10,437 bases of DNA from Lachnospiraceae bacterium UBA1066 (GCA_002316215.1 DCDB01000059.1:1-10437), one strand, 5' to 3'; positions 1 to 6,519 are shown, counted from the first letter of the stretch. Numbers and translations: made by a program. The notes: generated by a model not told the origin, from the sequence alone.

Positions 1-6
1 ATTTCC

Positions 7-89
7 GCCGCAGGTATTTCATAGCATATTTTCTTCAGCGCTCCGCGCGAAAGGATATTCAGAAAATATTGCTATTGAATACCTGCGGC
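7..89. repeat. Long imperfect inverted repeat
   Basis: The outer arms are a perfect 12-bp inverted repeat: GCCGCAGGTATT at 7-18 and its complement AATACCTGCGGC at 78-89. After a 2-nt mismatch, pairing continues between ATAGCATATTTTCT (21-34) and AGAAAATATTGCTAT (61-75) with a single extra A. The loop is 26 nt (35-60). The G/C-rich base and A/T-rich upper part look like one RNA stem. A small MITE-like palindromic element is the main alternative. No target-site duplication can be judged because the left side touches the window edge. Confidence 0.85.
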
Positions 90-141
90 TGCGTTCCGGT
101 GAACGCGAAAGGCTGTGAGGCACGTCTGCTGCAAGTACGAC

Positions 142-178
142 AACACCCGTTCTGCGTAACAGAATGGGTGTTTCTGTT
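142..178 (+). terminator. Intrinsic terminator-like hairpin upstream of the opp operon
   Basis: A 13-bp stem, AACACCCGTTCTG (142-154) with CAGAATGGGTGTT (160-172), contains one G-T pair and encloses the 5-nt loop CGTAA. TTCTGTT follows, an imperfect T tract. It probably ends transcription of whatever lies to the left (the structured RNA candidate or an upstream gene) and separates it from the oppB promoter about 80 bp further on. Confidence 0.7.
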
Positions 179-215
179 GCCGCTGATTTGAAAATAAGGA
201 TTTAAAACTTGAAAT

Positions 216-231
216 TTGTACCGTTTTACAA
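216..231. promoter_or_regulatory. Small dyad TTGTA-N6-TACAA upstream of the oppB promoter
   Basis: A 5-bp inverted repeat with a 6-nt spacer is centred near 223.5, about 64 bp upstream of the predicted oppB transcription start. That is a plausible position for an activator site. The surrounding 180-250 stretch is A/T-rich and otherwise featureless. Such short dyads arise easily by chance in A/T-rich DNA, so support is weak. Confidence 0.2.
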
Positions 232-251
232 GGATAAAGTGAAATTAGAAT

Positions 252-280
252 TTGACAATGCCCTGTTTTATGTTTATCAT
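252..280 (+). promoter_or_regulatory. Sigma-A-type promoter for the opp operon
   Basis: The -35 box TTGACA (252-257) is a perfect consensus. A 17-nt spacer leads to TATCAT (275-280), which matches TATAAT at five of six positions. Transcription would start near 287, giving a leader of about 47 nt. That leader contains two mutually exclusive mini-hairpins: TGCC-TTTT-GGCA (300-311) and GCAG-TAA-CTGC (309-319). The second abuts the oppB ribosome binding site. The hairpins are too short to call regulatory. Confidence 0.75.
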
Positions 281-333
281 ATTATGGTATATGTAAAATT
301 GCCTTTTGGCAGTAACTGCAGGGAGTGATTAAA

Positions 334-1251
334 GTGGGAAAGTATATAGCAAAAAGAGTTGTTTTCGGTCTGGCGACGCTGCTGGTTGTCTCCATACTGA
401 CCTTTTTCCTGATGAATTTAGTACCCGGCGGGCCTTTTACTGCGGATAAATCCATCAGTAAGGCGGCGCAGAAAGCGCTGGCCGCCAAGTATGGGCTCGA
501 TAAGCCGCTGTGGCAGCAGTTTTTTAATTATATGAAGGCTGCTCTCCACGGGGATTTCGGGATCAGCCTGAAGCAGAGGGGACGCACTGTTGCCCAGATT
601 ATCGGTACCAAGTTCCCGGTTTCTGCACGTATCGGCGGAATCTCAATTTTAGTGTCTCTTGCCATCGGAATTCCGTTCGGCTGCATAGCAGCGCTTCACC
701 GCGGAAAGGCCGCAGACCGTATCATCATCATTTTCGCCACATGCGGTATTGCTGTTCCGAGTTTTGTTATCTGCACTGTTCTGATGTATTTCTTCGGTGT
801 CAAGCTGGGCTGGCTTCCTACTTTCGGCCTCACAAGCTGGCTGAATTATATCATGCCGGTCATGGCGCTGGCCTTTTATCCGACTTCCTATATTGCGCGT
901 CAGATGCGTTCTTCCATGCTGGATGTCCTTGGGCAGGATTATATGCGTACGGCTAAAGCCAAGGGTCTTTCACAGAATAAGATCCTGTATAAGCATGCTC
1001 TCCGCAATGCTATTCTTCCCATTGTTACTTACTTAGGCCCTTTAGTTGCCTATACCCTGGTCGGAAGCTTTGTTGTCGAGAAAATATTCACGATTCCCGG
1101 ACTCGGCGGTGAATTCGTCAGTTCCGTCATCAACCAGGATTATACGGTTATCATGGGAACCACGATTTTCCTTGCCGCGCTGGTTATTTTCATGAACGTG
1201 GTTGTCGATATTGCTTACACAATCATCGATCCGAGAATCAAGCTTAAGTAA
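334..1251 (+). CDS. oppB: Oligopeptide ABC transporter permease OppB
   Basis: This is one of the two inner-membrane channel subunits of the Opp peptide importer (BPD_transp_1 family). With the GTG at 334 the protein has 305 residues, normal for OppB/DppB. An N-terminal membrane segment lies at about 9-30 and is followed by the extracytoplasmic loop typical of OppB. More membrane helices lie at about 100-121, 129-154, 172-190, 228-248 and 271-297. The cytoplasmic EAA coupling loop, which contacts an ATPase subunit, is at about 199-228 (DYMRTAKAKGLS, then HALRNAILP). The C-terminus IDPRIKLK is the usual IDPRI ending. I chose GTG 334 because AGGGAG (320-325) sits 8 nt upstream; the in-frame GTG at 325 is inside that binding site. 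It is first in the operon, 42 bp before oppC. A dipeptide or nickel permease of the same family cannot be excluded from sequence alone. Confidence 0.95.
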   Translation: MGKYIAKRVVFGLATLLVVSILTFFLMNLVPGGPFTADKSISKAAQKALAAKYGLDKPLWQQFFNYMKAALHGDFGISLKQRGRTVAQIIGTKFPVSARIGGISILVSLAIGIPFGCIAALHRGKAADRIIIIFATCGIAVPSFVICTVLMYFFGVKLGWLPTFGLTSWLNYIMPVMALAFYPTSYIARQMRSSMLDVLGQDYMRTAKAKGLSQNKILYKHALRNAILPIVTYLGPLVAYTLVGSFVVEKIFTIPGLGGEFVSSVINQDYTVIMGTTIFLAALVIFMNVVVDIAYTIIDPRIKLK

Positions 1252-1293
1252 CAAAGTCCGGGATTTTATATAAGAACTGTATGGGAGAGTAAA

Positions 1294-2343
1294 ATGACAT
1301 CAAAAAATATTTTAAGCGCCCAGCTGCGTATCGGTCCGGAGGATTTTCTTCCGGCGACAAATGAAGAGAGAGAAAGTCTTGAAGTCATGCGTCCGAGCGT
1401 CAGCTTCTGGAAAGACGGTTTCCGCCGCCTCAGAAAAAATAAAGTGGCTATGGTCAGCTTCTGGATCATTATTGCCATTATGCTGATCGCCTTCGTCGTT
1501 CCGGCATTTTATCCGTATAATTATGCGGAACAGATACAGGGAAGCGAGAATCTGCATCCGATGCAGTACTCCGCATCCGAAATCGCAAAGCAGGCGGCTG
1601 GGACAAAAGTGTTTCCGCATATTCTGGGTACGGACAACCTCGGACGTGATTATGCTATCCGCGTTATGCTTGGAGCGAGAATATCTCTTCTGGTCGGGCT
1701 TCTTGCGTCCTTCATCGTCCTTATTATCGGTTCTATTTACGGTTCTATCTCTGCTTTTTTCGGAGGCTGGGTCGATCTTATCATGATGCGCATCGTCGAT
1801 ATCATCTATACGATACCGGATATCCTTCTGATTATTCTTCTTACCTTTGCACTAAAAGCCCCGATGGCGGCACTGGCCGCAAAACCGGGCTTTGCCTGGG
1901 TTAATACCTTAGGCGTCAACCTGATCAGTATCTTCGTTGTTTTTGCTCTTCTTTACTGGGTGGGCATGGCCAGAATCGTACGTGGCCAGATCCTGGCTCT
2001 TAAGGAGCAGGAATATGTTACAGCCGCCCGGGCCATCGGCGCGCACAGCGGCTGGATCATCCGGAAGCATCTGCTGACGAACTGCATCGGCACGCTGATT
2101 GTTACAACGACCCTTCAGATCCCTTCTGCAATTTTCACGGAAAGCTTTCTTTCCTTTCTGGGACTCGGCGTTGCAATTCCGATGCCTTCCTTAGGTTCCC
2201 TTGCGAGTGCTGCCATCACCGGCATTCAGAGTTACCCGTATCTGCTTTTCGCGCCGGCAATTCTGATCAGCCTTATCATATTGAGCTTCAATCTTCTCGG
2301 CGACGGATTAAGGGATGCCTTCGATCCGAAGCTGAAGAACTAG
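1294..2343 (+). CDS. oppC: Oligopeptide ABC transporter permease OppC
   Basis: This is the second channel subunit, pairing with OppB. At 349 residues it is longer than the roughly 300 of typical OppC. The extra length comes from a polar N-terminal tail (1-40) and an insertion at about 188-208 (alanine- and lysine-containing) between membrane helices. An OppC_N-type segment (about 38-80) contains the first helix at 51-72. The family signature LGTDNLGRD (111-119) and the following GARISLLVG (127-135) are present. The EAA loop spans about 239-268 (EYVTAARAIGA, then HLLTNC), and the C-terminal GDGLRDAFDPKLKN is characteristic. ATG 1294 has GGGAGAG (1283-1289) upstream. The stop codon overlaps the AGGAGG of oppD, so the two genes are closely linked in translation. 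Confidence 0.95.
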   Translation: MTSKNILSAQLRIGPEDFLPATNEERESLEVMRPSVSFWKDGFRRLRKNKVAMVSFWIIIAIMLIAFVVPAFYPYNYAEQIQGSENLHPMQYSASEIAKQAAGTKVFPHILGTDNLGRDYAIRVMLGARISLLVGLLASFIVLIIGSIYGSISAFFGGWVDLIMMRIVDIIYTIPDILLIILLTFALKAPMAALAAKPGFAWVNTLGVNLISIFVVFALLYWVGMARIVRGQILALKEQEYVTAARAIGAHSGWIIRKHLLTNCIGTLIVTTTLQIPSAIFTESFLSFLGLGVAIPMPSLGSLASAAITGIQSYPYLLFAPAILISLIILSFNLLGDGLRDAFDPKLKN

Positions 2344-2354
2344 GAGGGGGTCTT

Positions 2355-3401
2355 ATGGACGCAGAGACAGTAAGCCGGCAGGACGTGCCGACAGAAAATA
2401 AGCATGATGAGCATCTGGTCGAGATTGACCACGAACGCCTGTCATTTTTTACACCGGTCGGAGAGGTGAAGGCTTTAAGCGATGTTTCCCTTTATGTCAA
2501 TGCCGGGGAAGTGCTCGGTATCGTCGGGGAATCAGGTTCGGGAAAATCTGTAACCTCCTACAGCCTGATGGGACTGATTGCCTATCCGGGAAAAATTATC
2601 GGCGGCGATTTGTATTTTAATGACCACCACATCAATAAGATGACGGATAAAGAAATGCAGAAAATCCGCGGAAATGAAGTTTCCATCATTTTCCAGGATC
2701 CCATGACCAGCCTGAATCCTGTCTATACGATCGGCAACCAGATCCGCGAGGTTATTCTTCTTCACACGGATAAAACGAAGGAACAGGCAAATGAGCGGGC
2801 CAGGGAGCTTCTTACGCTGGTCGGCATCAACGAACCGGAGAAACGTCTGAAGCAGTACCCGCACGAACTGTCCGGCGGCATGCGCCAGAGGGTCATGATC
2901 GCCATGGCGCTTGCCTGTGAGCCGAAGCTTTTGATTGCGGATGAGCCGACGACAGCGCTGGACGTGACAATTCAGGCGCAGATCATCGAATTGATGATGG
3001 AACTGCGGAAAAAGCTCGGCATGGCGATAATCATGATCACGCATGATCTCGGCGTTGTCGCCAGCATGTGCGACCGGATTGCCGTCATGTATGCCGGAAA
3101 AATCGTGGAAAGCGGGACTACGGACGAGATTTTTTACGAGCCTAAGCACGAGTATACCAAGGGCCTTTTGAAGAGCATTCCGAAAATGAATGAAAAGGTT
3201 TATCAGCGTCTGGTTCCGATTCAGGGAACACCGGTTGACCTCCTGAATCCGCCGAAGGGCTGCCCGTTTGCTTCACGCTGTAATTCCTGCATGAAGATTT
3301 GTCTTCGTGAAATGCCTCCGGTAATGGATTTCAGCGACAGCCATTTTGCCTCTTGCTGGCTGAACACCAGGAAACAGATGGAAGGAGAGCAGAAAAAGTG
3401 A
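2355..3401 (+). CDS. oppD: Oligopeptide ABC transporter ATP-binding protein OppD
   Basis: This is one of the two cytoplasmic ATPases that power the importer. The 348 residues include Walker A GESGSGKS (58-65), Q-loop Q114 in FQDPMTSLNP, ABC signature LSGGMRQR (172-179), Walker B LLIADEP (192-198) with catalytic E197, and switch H230. The C-terminal oligopeptide/dipeptide extension (about 255-340) has cysteines C303, C309, C312, C316 and C334. In related D and F subunits this cysteine pattern has been linked to a [4Fe-4S] cluster. The first 20 residues are an acidic, polar tail ahead of the usual start of the fold. ATG 2355 lies 7 nt after AGGAGG (2342-2347). The 3' end overlaps oppF by 4 bp (GTGA), as expected for paired ATPases made in equal amounts. 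Confidence 0.96.
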   Translation: MDAETVSRQDVPTENKHDEHLVEIDHERLSFFTPVGEVKALSDVSLYVNAGEVLGIVGESGSGKSVTSYSLMGLIAYPGKIIGGDLYFNDHHINKMTDKEMQKIRGNEVSIIFQDPMTSLNPVYTIGNQIREVILLHTDKTKEQANERARELLTLVGINEPEKRLKQYPHELSGGMRQRVMIAMALACEPKLLIADEPTTALDVTIQAQIIELMMELRKKLGMAIIMITHDLGVVASMCDRIAVMYAGKIVESGTTDEIFYEPKHEYTKGLLKSIPKMNEKVYQRLVPIQGTPVDLLNPPKGCPFASRCNSCMKICLREMPPVMDFSDSHFASCWLNTRKQMEGEQKK

Positions 3402-4441
3402 GCGATATACTTGTACGTGCGGAACATCTTCAGCAGTTTTTTCCTGCGGGCGGCATGGGTAAGAACAAAAAATTTGTGCGCGCCGTGGATGATGTTTCCT
3501 TTAATATTGAACGCGGTGAAACCCTGGGGCTTGTCGGTGAATCCGGCTGCGGCAAGACAACGACAGGACGCACGCTGATCAGGCTTTATGAGCCGACGGA
3601 CGGCAGGATTGTTTATAATAATGAAGTGCTTTTCGACACAGGAAGGCATCCGATTATGGAGGATGACGGAAAAGACAGGGTGGATGCAGCAGGAAATCCT
3701 GTTTTCGGAAAAAAGACAGCTGTCAATATGCAGAAGTACCGCCAGAAGATGCAGATCGTGTTCCAGGATCCTTATGCAAGCCTGGATCCCCGTATGACGG
3801 TCGCGGATATCGTCGGTGAGCCGATCGATGTCAACCATCTGGCGTCAAGTAAGAAAGACCGCTATGACCGCATCATCCAGGTACTTGAGAAGGTCGGGCT
3901 GAACAGCGAGCACGCGAACCGCTATCCGCACGAATTCTCCGGCGGACAGCGCCAGAGAGTCGGCATCGCCCGGGCCCTGGCTGTGAATCCGGACTTTATC
4001 GTCTGCGACGAGCCGATTTCGGCTCTGGACGTATCAATCCAGGCGCAGGTCATCAACATGTTTGAAGACCTCCAGAAGGATATGGGGCTGACCTATCTCT
4101 TTATTGCGCATGATCTGTCCGTCGTCAATCATATCAGCCGCCGTATCGGCGTCATGTACCTCGGGAAAATGGTAGAGCTTGCGGAAAGCTCGGAGCTTAT
4201 TTTCCACTGTGTGCATCCTTACACCAAGAGCCTGATTTCGGCCATCCCGGTTGCGGATCCGAAGACGGCGCGGGCGCAGAAGAGGATTATCCTGCAGGGC
4301 GATGTCCCGAGCCCGCTTAATCCGCCGAGCGGCTGTCATTTCCGGACAAGATGCCCGTATGCCGACGACAAATGCAAGGAGTGCCAGCCCGCGTGGCGTG
4401 AGGTTTCGCCGGGTCACTTTGCAGCCTGCCACCATATCTGA
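3398..4441 (+). CDS. oppF: Oligopeptide ABC transporter ATP-binding protein OppF
   Basis: This is the partner ATPase of OppD. From GTG 3398 it has 347 residues. Walker A is GESGCGKT (47-54), Q-loop Q123 sits in FQDPYASLDP, the signature is FSGGQRQR (180-187), Walker B is IVCDEP (201-206) with E205, and the switch histidine is H238. The C-terminal extension carries C313, C319, C326, C329 and C344, again a possible iron-sulfur site. An unusual charged insertion of about 25-30 residues (about 80-112, rich in D, G and K) separates Walker A from the Q-loop and is longer than in typical OppF. The start is set by AAGGAGAG (3382-3389), which lies 8 nt before the GTG, and by the 4-bp overlap with oppD. 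The further upstream in-frame TTG (3353) would sit deep in oppD. No terminator follows, so readthrough toward oppA is likely. Confidence 0.95.
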   Translation: MSDILVRAEHLQQFFPAGGMGKNKKFVRAVDDVSFNIERGETLGLVGESGCGKTTTGRTLIRLYEPTDGRIVYNNEVLFDTGRHPIMEDDGKDRVDAAGNPVFGKKTAVNMQKYRQKMQIVFQDPYASLDPRMTVADIVGEPIDVNHLASSKKDRYDRIIQVLEKVGLNSEHANRYPHEFSGGQRQRVGIARALAVNPDFIVCDEPISALDVSIQAQVINMFEDLQKDMGLTYLFIAHDLSVVNHISRRIGVMYLGKMVELAESSELIFHCVHPYTKSLISAIPVADPKTARAQKRIILQGDVPSPLNPPSGCHFRTRCPYADDKCKECQPAWREVSPGHFAACHHI

Positions 4442-4492
4442 AGAGGCGGTGCCGGAAGCTAAAAGGCCTTCGGATGCCAGGAGAAGCATTCC

Positions 4493-4597
4493 ATGGCAGT
4501 TCAAGGTATCGTAATTCCAACAGCTGCAGGTGCCATCCTGAGAATAATACATACACTGCGGAATGTAGGTTGCATATCGCGTCATGGAAAGTTATAA
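4493..4597 (+). CDS. Possible small peptide gene between oppF and oppA
   Basis: A 34-codon frame starts at ATG 4493, 9 nt after AGGAG (4479-4483), and ends at TAA 4595-4597. The peptide begins MAVQGIVIPTAAGAILRIIH, a hydrophobic stretch with a few positive charges, and ends in a basic tail with one cysteine (residue 27) and the sequence SRHGKL. It has no acidic residues. It could be a short hydrophobic secreted or signalling peptide, but I recognise no family and it may be a chance frame. Its 3' end overlaps the predicted -35 to -10 region of oppA, which means promoter sequence and peptide would have to coexist. No dedicated promoter or exporter is visible. Confidence 0.22.
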   Translation: MAVQGIVIPTAAGAILRIIHTLRNVGCISRHGKL

Positions 4598-4606
4598 TAC
4601 CTACAT
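4563..4606 (+). promoter_or_regulatory. Internal oppA promoter flanked by an inverted repeat
   Basis: TTGCAT (4570-4575), a 17-nt spacer and a perfect TATAAT (4593-4598) form a likely sigma-A promoter starting near 4605 and leaving a leader of about 137 nt before oppA. The -35 box is poor (three of six consensus matches), as often seen at regulated promoters. ATGTAGGT (4563-4570) and its exact complement ACCTACAT (4599-4606) bracket the promoter core, one touching the -35 and the other directly after the -10. That is a plausible operator pair. An internal promoter would explain making more binding protein than membrane subunits. Confidence 0.5.
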
Positions 4607-4610
4607 CTGC

Positions 4611-4728
4611 AATGCTTAAAAGAAGGCAATGCTTTAATAAAGGCTGCGGTGCTCTAAACGGGATTGCAGTACTTTTAAAAGGATTTATGGCTTTAATAAA
4701 GAATGCAGAGTTTTATTAAAGGGAAAAG
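4611..4728 (+). repeat. Degenerate 20-nt tandem repeats in the oppA leader
   Basis: Six imperfect units start at 4611 (17 nt), 4628, 4648, 4668 (20 nt each), 4688 (19 nt) and 4707. The approximate consensus is RRTGCTTTAAWAAAGGMTGC. Several units hold a palindrome-like core: CTTTAATAAAG at 4632-4642 and 4691-4701, the perfect palindrome CTTTTAAAAG at 4672-4681, and TTTTATTAAAG at 4711-4721. A 20-nt period is not a multiple of three, so this is not a protein repeat. It is close to two DNA helical turns. It may bind a regulator as DNA or act in the mRNA leader. Confidence 0.6.
4691..4721 (+). promoter_or_regulatory. Leader stem-loop just upstream of the oppA ribosome binding site
   Basis: CTTTAATAAA (4691-4700) is the exact complement of TTTATTAAAG (4712-4721), and a G-T pair adds one more step, leaving a 9-nt loop (4702-4710). 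The stem is A/T-rich, so only moderately stable. It ends 9 nt before the AGGAG (4731-4735) of oppA. The identical copy CTTTAATAAAG at 4632-4642 could pair with the same 3' arm instead, giving two exclusive folds. Confidence 0.4.
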
Positions 4729-4741
4729 GAAGGAGTACTTT

Positions 4742-6508
4742 ATGAAAAAAAGAAGTAAGGTTTTAGCAGCATTATTATCATTTGTAACAGCAGCATCGCT
4801 TCTTTCCGCCTGCGGCGGAAGCACAGCGACAACATCGACGGCTACGGCCTCAACTGCGGCGTCGACGGCTACGGCCTCTGCAGCTTCGACGGCCTCCAAG
4901 GCAACAGGCAGCACGGCTTCAACAGCCGCAACAACGACAAGCAGCGGAAAAACGCTTACGGTCGAACTTGGACCGGATCCGGAAACAGTTGACCCGGCGC
5001 TTAACAGCTCCGTGGACGGCGGCAACTACATTACTTTCTGTTTTGACAACCTGCTTTCAATCGACAAGGACAACAAGGTGATCGGCGCCTGCGCTGAAAA
5101 GTGGGAAACAAGCACTGACGGACTGACCTGGACATTCCATCTTCGTGACGGGCTGAAGTGGTCGGATGGCAGCGATCTTACGGCTAATGATTTCGTTTAC
5201 AGCTGGCAGCGTGTCGCTAATCCTGATACGGCAGCTCCTTACGGCGAAACCGTTCTCGGTATGCTTGCCGGATACAAGGATGCTATCGGAAATCCGGATG
5301 CCGACGGAAATACAACAACAACACCTGACCCGACAAAACTCGGCGTCAAGGCAACCGATGACAAGACCCTGGTTGTAACTCTTTCCGCACCGTGCGCTTA
5401 TTTCGATAAGCTGGCTGCATTTGCAACCCTGATGCCGGTTAAGCAGGATGTTGTCGATAAGGATCCGGACGGATGGTCTGTAAATCCGAAGGAATATATT
5501 ACGAACGGCGCTTTCACCATCAGTGAATGGGTACCGGGCAGCTACATCCTCTTCAAGAAGAATCCGAATTATTGGAATGCTTCCGCTATCAAACTTGATA
5601 CGATTAAATGCCTTCTGATGGAAGACCAGAACGCGGCTTACAGTGCATACCAGTCCGGCGAAGCGCTCATGATCAAGGACGTTCCGACAAATGAAATTGA
5701 TACTTTAAAAACACAGTCCGATTTCCATATTGATCCGGATCTCGGCACATACTATATCAGTCTTAACGACCAGAAGGATATGTTCAAGGATCCCAAGGTC
5801 CGTCAGGCCCTGAGCCTTGCTCTTGACCGCAAGTATATTTCTGAAACGATTACTAAGGGAACTTATACGGCAGCCGGAAACTTTGTCGGAACAGGCGTTT
5901 CTGATTGGGACGGCAGTGCATTTATGGATAATGCCAACGGCGGAAAACCGTACATCGATACCGATGATTTCCAGGGCAACCTTGCAAAAGCAAAGCAGCT
6001 GATGTCTGATGCCGGATATCCAGACGGACAGGGATTCCCGACCATCACTTATTCTACGAACGATGCCGGCTATCATAAGGCTATTGCAGAATATCTGCAG
6101 CAGGCATGGAAAGAACTCGGCATCACAGTTAACGTCGATGTCGTTGAATGGAAGTCCTTCACGCCGCAGAGACGTGCCGGCGATTATGAAGTCGCACGTA
6201 ACGGCTGGCTTCTGGACTACAACGATGCTTCCAACATTCTTGACCTTATGTACAGCACAAACGGAAACAACGACAGTAAGTACAACAGCACGGATTATGA
6301 TGCTCTGATGGACAAAGCCCGTTCGGAAGCAGATGCCAAGACGCGTTCCGGCTACCTGCATCAGGCAGAAGACGAGATGATGACAAATGCAGCCTGCATC
6401 CCGCTCCTTTACTACAACGATTTCTATCTTCAGAGCGCCAAGGTCACAGGCAGCTGGCATTCGCCTTACGGTTTCTGGATGTTCCAGTACGCCGATGTGA
6501 CGGAGTAA
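4742..6508 (+). CDS. oppA: Peptide-binding lipoprotein OppA (SBP_bac_5)
   Basis: This is the extracellular, lipid-anchored receptor of the peptide importer. The 588 residues start at ATG 4742, 6 nt after AGGAG (4731-4735); the in-frame ATG 4703 is rejected because it lies within the leader repeats. The signal peptide has MKKRSK, a hydrophobic core (about 7-20) and lipobox L21-S22-A23-C24, so Cys24 would be lipidated after cleavage. A low-complexity Ser/Thr/Ala linker follows (about 25-70). The binding domain then starts at about 72, with typical family landmarks: DPETVDPALNSS, LAEKW-like CAEKWETSTDGLTWTFHLRD, WSDGSDLTANDFVYSWQR, and later VRQALSLALDRKYI and AYHKAIAEYLQQAWKELGI-like segments. 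Length and order fit OppA rather than a truncated copy. It is placed last, after a 300-bp gap with its own promoter, and is followed by a strong terminator. Exact peptide specificity cannot be read from the sequence. Confidence 0.95.
   Translation: MKKRSKVLAALLSFVTAASLLSACGGSTATTSTATASTAASTATASAASTASKATGSTASTAATTTSSGKTLTVELGPDPETVDPALNSSVDGGNYITFCFDNLLSIDKDNKVIGACAEKWETSTDGLTWTFHLRDGLKWSDGSDLTANDFVYSWQRVANPDTAAPYGETVLGMLAGYKDAIGNPDADGNTTTTPDPTKLGVKATDDKTLVVTLSAPCAYFDKLAAFATLMPVKQDVVDKDPDGWSVNPKEYITNGAFTISEWVPGSYILFKKNPNYWNASAIKLDTIKCLLMEDQNAAYSAYQSGEALMIKDVPTNEIDTLKTQSDFHIDPDLGTYYISLNDQKDMFKDPKVRQALSLALDRKYISETITKGTYTAAGNFVGTGVSDWDGSAFMDNANGGKPYIDTDDFQGNLAKAKQLMSDAGYPDGQGFPTITYSTNDAGYHKAIAEYLQQAWKELGITVNVDVVEWKSFTPQRRAGDYEVARNGWLLDYNDASNILDLMYSTNGNNDSKYNSTDYDALMDKARSEADAKTRSGYLHQAEDEMMTNAACIPLLYYNDFYLQSAKVTGSWHSPYGFWMFQYADVTE
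4835..4897 (+). repeat. Coding tandem repeat in the OppA linker
   Basis: TCGACGGCTACGGCCTC occurs at 4835-4851 and again, identically, at 4862-4878, a 27-bp (nine-codon) period. A shortened third copy (TCGACGGCCTC) lies at 4886-4896. The repeat encodes the Ser-Thr-Ala-rich spacer between lipidated Cys24 and the binding domain. Such identity suggests slippage or duplication, so the linker length may vary between strains without changing the frame. Confidence 0.8.
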
Positions 6509-6519
6509 ATATAAAAAAA

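Larger units (their letters stand above)
7..178 (+). ncRNA. Candidate structured noncoding RNA (3' portion, family unknown)
   Basis: The segment has three successive hairpins and no convincing reading frame. A long imperfect stem joins 7-34 to 61-89, with about 26 paired positions, one 2-nt internal mismatch and one bulge. Its apical loop holds a small GCGC/GCGC hairpin (38-41 with 45-48). A perfect 6-bp hairpin follows, GCGTTC-CGGT-GAACGC (91-106). The last hairpin (142-172) resembles an intrinsic terminator. The 9-mer CGCGAAAGG occurs twice (46-54 and 104-112), each time directly after or at the 3' foot of a small hairpin, which suggests modular structure. The plus strand is chosen because T-rich sequence follows the last hairpin only on that strand. 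I looked for core motifs of RNase P, tmRNA, SRP RNA, T-box and cobalamin riboswitches and matched none. The 5' end may lie outside the window. It could instead be a palindromic repeat element next to an upstream gene's terminator. Confidence 0.42.

Noticed and set aside
1..120. A cobalamin riboswitch, suggested by partial matches such as ATACCTGC and CTGTGAGG
   Set aside because: The order and the rest of the core are missing, and the ACCTGC segment is explained as one arm of the long hairpin.
2532..3838. Minus-strand open frames opposite oppD and oppF
   Set aside because: They are His/Arg/Asp-rich translations opposite conserved ATPase motifs, with no recognisable domains, so they are shadows.
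4452..4473. A bulged hairpin (CCG-G-AAG pairing with CTTCGG) just after oppF
   Set aside because: The stem is short with a bulge and no T tract follows, so it is not a convincing terminator.
4034..4585. A minus-strand open frame running from the oppF end into the oppF-oppA gap
   Set aside because: Most of it is antisense to the conserved OppF C-terminus, and the gap part has no supporting start signal or conserved feature.
4611..4728. A CRISPR array
   Set aside because: The units are degenerate and contiguous, with no conserved repeat alternating with unique spacers of constant size, and no cas gene is present.
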